This document shows, in pieces, positions 50,432-51,867 of a stretch of 51,867 nt of DNA. The translations under genes were made by a program, and so were the position numbers. Each line of letters starts with the position of its first letter. Within the stretch, counting starts at the first letter, position 1. The DNA lies in contig CAIXCY010000143.1 in assembly GCA_903918045.1 (NCBI GenBank), forward strand, positions 1-51,867. Reading direction: 5' to 3'. The notes below the pieces were generated by a model. That model was not told the origin of the DNA and ran no database searches. It saw only the letters and a list, made by a program, of their open reading frames with translations. This DNA is from an uncultured Bacteroidia bacterium (GTDB lineage Bacteria; Bacteroidota; Bacteroidia; Bacteroidales; Prolixibacteraceae).

Positions 50432-50600
50432 TCTCAACGCGGTTGCAAACCGCGGGACCCGGGTTGGGCGATTTTTAATCGCCCATTTTAATTTTTTTAA
50501 TCGCGGTTGCAAACCGCGGGTCCCGAATGAAAGATCAGGGTCGGGCGAATTGCATTCGCCCAGGGGATAAACAATCCGCGGTTAAAAACCGCGCCACCCG
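50404..50600. repeat. REP-like array downstream of the RAYT gene
   Basis: A degenerate unit 1 at about 50404-50422 overlaps the end of the RAYT gene. Others follow: unit 2 near 50438, a unit 1 variant near 50465, unit 2 near 50502, unit 1 near 50543 and unit 2 near 50576. They match the units upstream of the gene. Confidence 0.85.
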
Positions 50601-50659
50601 AATGCTCCGCTTATTATATTATTCATTACTTTAGCGGATCATCATTTTAAATATACTCA

Positions 50660-51867
50660 ATGAATATTCGCCGCAAGTATATAATAAGAGGGGTAGTTAT
50701 CGCATCGGTAGTCTTTATTCTGACCTTTATTGCAATCCGATATTTTCAGAGGATCCCACCCCTTGGTGAAGATTTGGTCGTTCATGTTCCTGAACCCAAG
50801 ATGCTCTATGGCTTAAAGGCCGATTCGTTTCATATTGAAGAGAATAGAGTTTTAAGGAACCAGAACCTTTCCGATATTCTTATTGACAGGGGTGTCTCTG
50901 CTCAGAGTGTCGATCAGCTTGCAAAAAATTCGGTCACTGTTTTTGATGTCCGGAAAATGAGGGCGGGAAACCGTTACACGATATTTTACTCGACCGATGC
51001 CAGCCGTAAGCCACTTTATTTAGCCTACGAGAATAATAATGTTGATTATTACCTCTACTCACTCACCGGCTCTCTGACAGTTTCCGCAGGGAAGCATGTG
51101 GTTACCTCGAAAAGACAGACCGCATCGGGGGTAATCACAAGTTCTCTTTGGAATGCGATGAAAGAGAGTAATATAAGCCCCCTGTTAGCCGTTCAGCTAT
51201 CCGATATTTATGCCTGGACCATCGACTTCTTTGCCATTCAGAAGGGGGATAAATTTACTGTAATTTTTGATGAGGATTTTGTAAACGGCGAGTCAATCGG
51301 TATTGGGAAGATCTATTCGGCATCGTTTAATCAGGGTGGGACCGAATTTTATGCGATCCGGTTTACCCAGGAAGATGGCGATAGCTTCTTCGACCAGAAG
51401 GGGAACAGTCTGAGGAAATCGTTCCTTAAGGCTCCCTTGAAATTTTCACATATCAGTTCCCGGTTTTCAAATAACAGAATGCATCCTGTTCTGCGTATTG
51501 TCAGACCGCATCATGGGGTCGATTATGCTGCTGCGACAGGCACACCGGTTTATACAATAGGAGACGGTGTTGTCATTCAAAAAAGCTATCAGCCGGCAGG
51601 TGGAGGAAATTATGTAAAGATCAAACATAACTCGGTTTATACGACAAGTTATATGCATTTATCGAAATTTGCGGCAGGTCTCAGAGCAGGATTGCATGTC
51701 AGACAGGGTGAGGTAATTGGTTATGTTGGAGCTACGGGACTGGCATCGGGGCCTCACCTCGATTTCCGGGTTTATATGGACGGTACCCCTATTGATCCGC
51801 TGACAGTTAAATCACCACCTGCTGAACCGGTCAAAGCTGCCAATCTTGCGAAGTTCAATATGCTGCG
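50660..51867 (+). CDS. M23 family metallopeptidase (partial, runs off the window)
   Basis: 402 residues visible, with no stop before the window end. An N-terminal membrane anchor (VVIASVVFILTFIAI) is followed by a helical linker region and the LytM/M23 domain. SSRFSNNRMHPVLRIVRPHHGVDYA carries the zinc His and Asp (HHGVD), SYMHLSKF the general-base His, and GPHLDFRV the last zinc His. It should cut cross-links in the cell wall or act as an EnvC/NlpD-like activator. The 3' end is unknown. Confidence 0.9.
   Translation, partial: MNIRRKYIIRGVVIASVVFILTFIAIRYFQRIPPLGEDLVVHVPEPKMLYGLKADSFHIEENRVLRNQNLSDILIDRGVSAQSVDQLAKNSVTVFDVRKMRAGNRYTIFYSTDASRKPLYLAYENNNVDYYLYSLTGSLTVSAGKHVVTSKRQTASGVITSSLWNAMKESNISPLLAVQLSDIYAWTIDFFAIQKGDKFTVIFDEDFVNGESIGIGKIYSASFNQGGTEFYAIRFTQEDGDSFFDQKGNSLRKSFLKAPLKFSHISSRFSNNRMHPVLRIVRPHHGVDYAAATGTPVYTIGDGVVIQKSYQPAGGGNYVKIKHNSVYTTSYMHLSKFAAGLRAGLHVRQGEVIGYVGATGLASGPHLDFRVYMDGTPIDPLTVKSPPAEPVKAANLAKFNML

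Noticed and set aside
49452-50600. Repeats that might suggest a CRISPR array
   Set aside because: Units are palindromic pairs with irregular spacing, match REP sequences, and flank a RAYT transposase; no cas genes are present.

Overview
The window looks like chromosomal DNA of an AT-rich (roughly 40% GC by eye) member of the Bacteroidota, probably an anaerobic or microaerobic Bacteroidales/Marinilabiliales-type organism. The evidence is Bacteroidota-specific genes (gldH, a porW/sprE-like lipoprotein of the type IX secretion machinery, the holB-ricT-gldH order, DUF4492 in front of cydAB), several promoters of the Bacteroidota type (TTTG, 19-20 nt, TAnnTTTG) and SC-type lipoprotein signals. No rRNA, tRNA or CRISPR array was found.

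Layout. 0.5-7.3 kb: envelope genes, including a lipoprotein, an outer-membrane barrel, and a compact overlapping cluster with YidD and two related TPR/membrane proteins. 7.3-17.8 kb: housekeeping genes (GNAT acetyltransferase, pgk, holB, ricT, gldH, trmB, an alkyltransferase-like protein, mrp, porW). 17.8-46.2 kb: a 28-kb accessory region dominated by thiol, sulfur and metal redox functions. 46.3-49.4 kb: sucDC and a YitT-family protein. 49.4-50.6 kb: a REP-like repeat array with its own RAYT transposase. The last gene, an M23 peptidase, runs off the window.

The accessory region is the interesting part. It holds two DUF6132 proteins, an ArsM-like methyltransferase with a CCC tail and a 32-residue Cys-rich peptide, two NifX-like proteins, a DUF1847 protein, two DUF134 regulators, a ferredoxin and an MBL hydrolase. 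It also holds an octaheme cytochrome c with a membrane cytochrome b in one tight operon with a split YeeE/YedE transporter carrying a rhodanese-like tail, and a second full-length YeeE/YedE. Further members are a SPASM radical SAM enzyme between a lipoprotein thioredoxin and a thioredoxin-thioredoxin reductase fusion, cytochrome bd oxidase, a Crp/Fnr regulator, a CoA-disulfide-reductase-like flavoprotein with three rhodanese domains, an SQR-like flavoprotein with a membrane ferredoxin, a secreted Cys-rich rhodanese and several more thioredoxins. My reading, which is inference, is a thiosulfate/polysulfide (or selenium/arsenic oxyanion) uptake and reduction system with persulfide handling inside the cell and a sulfide-tolerant oxidase.

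Two repeated palindromes tie the loci together. Element B (18 bp, AAYRAGCAWATGNTYATT) lies at the promoters of the first NifX gene and the octaheme cytochrome gene, and twice just before the second DUF134 gene. Element A (ATTAGT-N3-ACTAAT) lies about 41 bp upstream of the predicted start sites of both DUF6132 genes, at promoters that lack a -33 box, as expected for an activator. These look like two local regulons.
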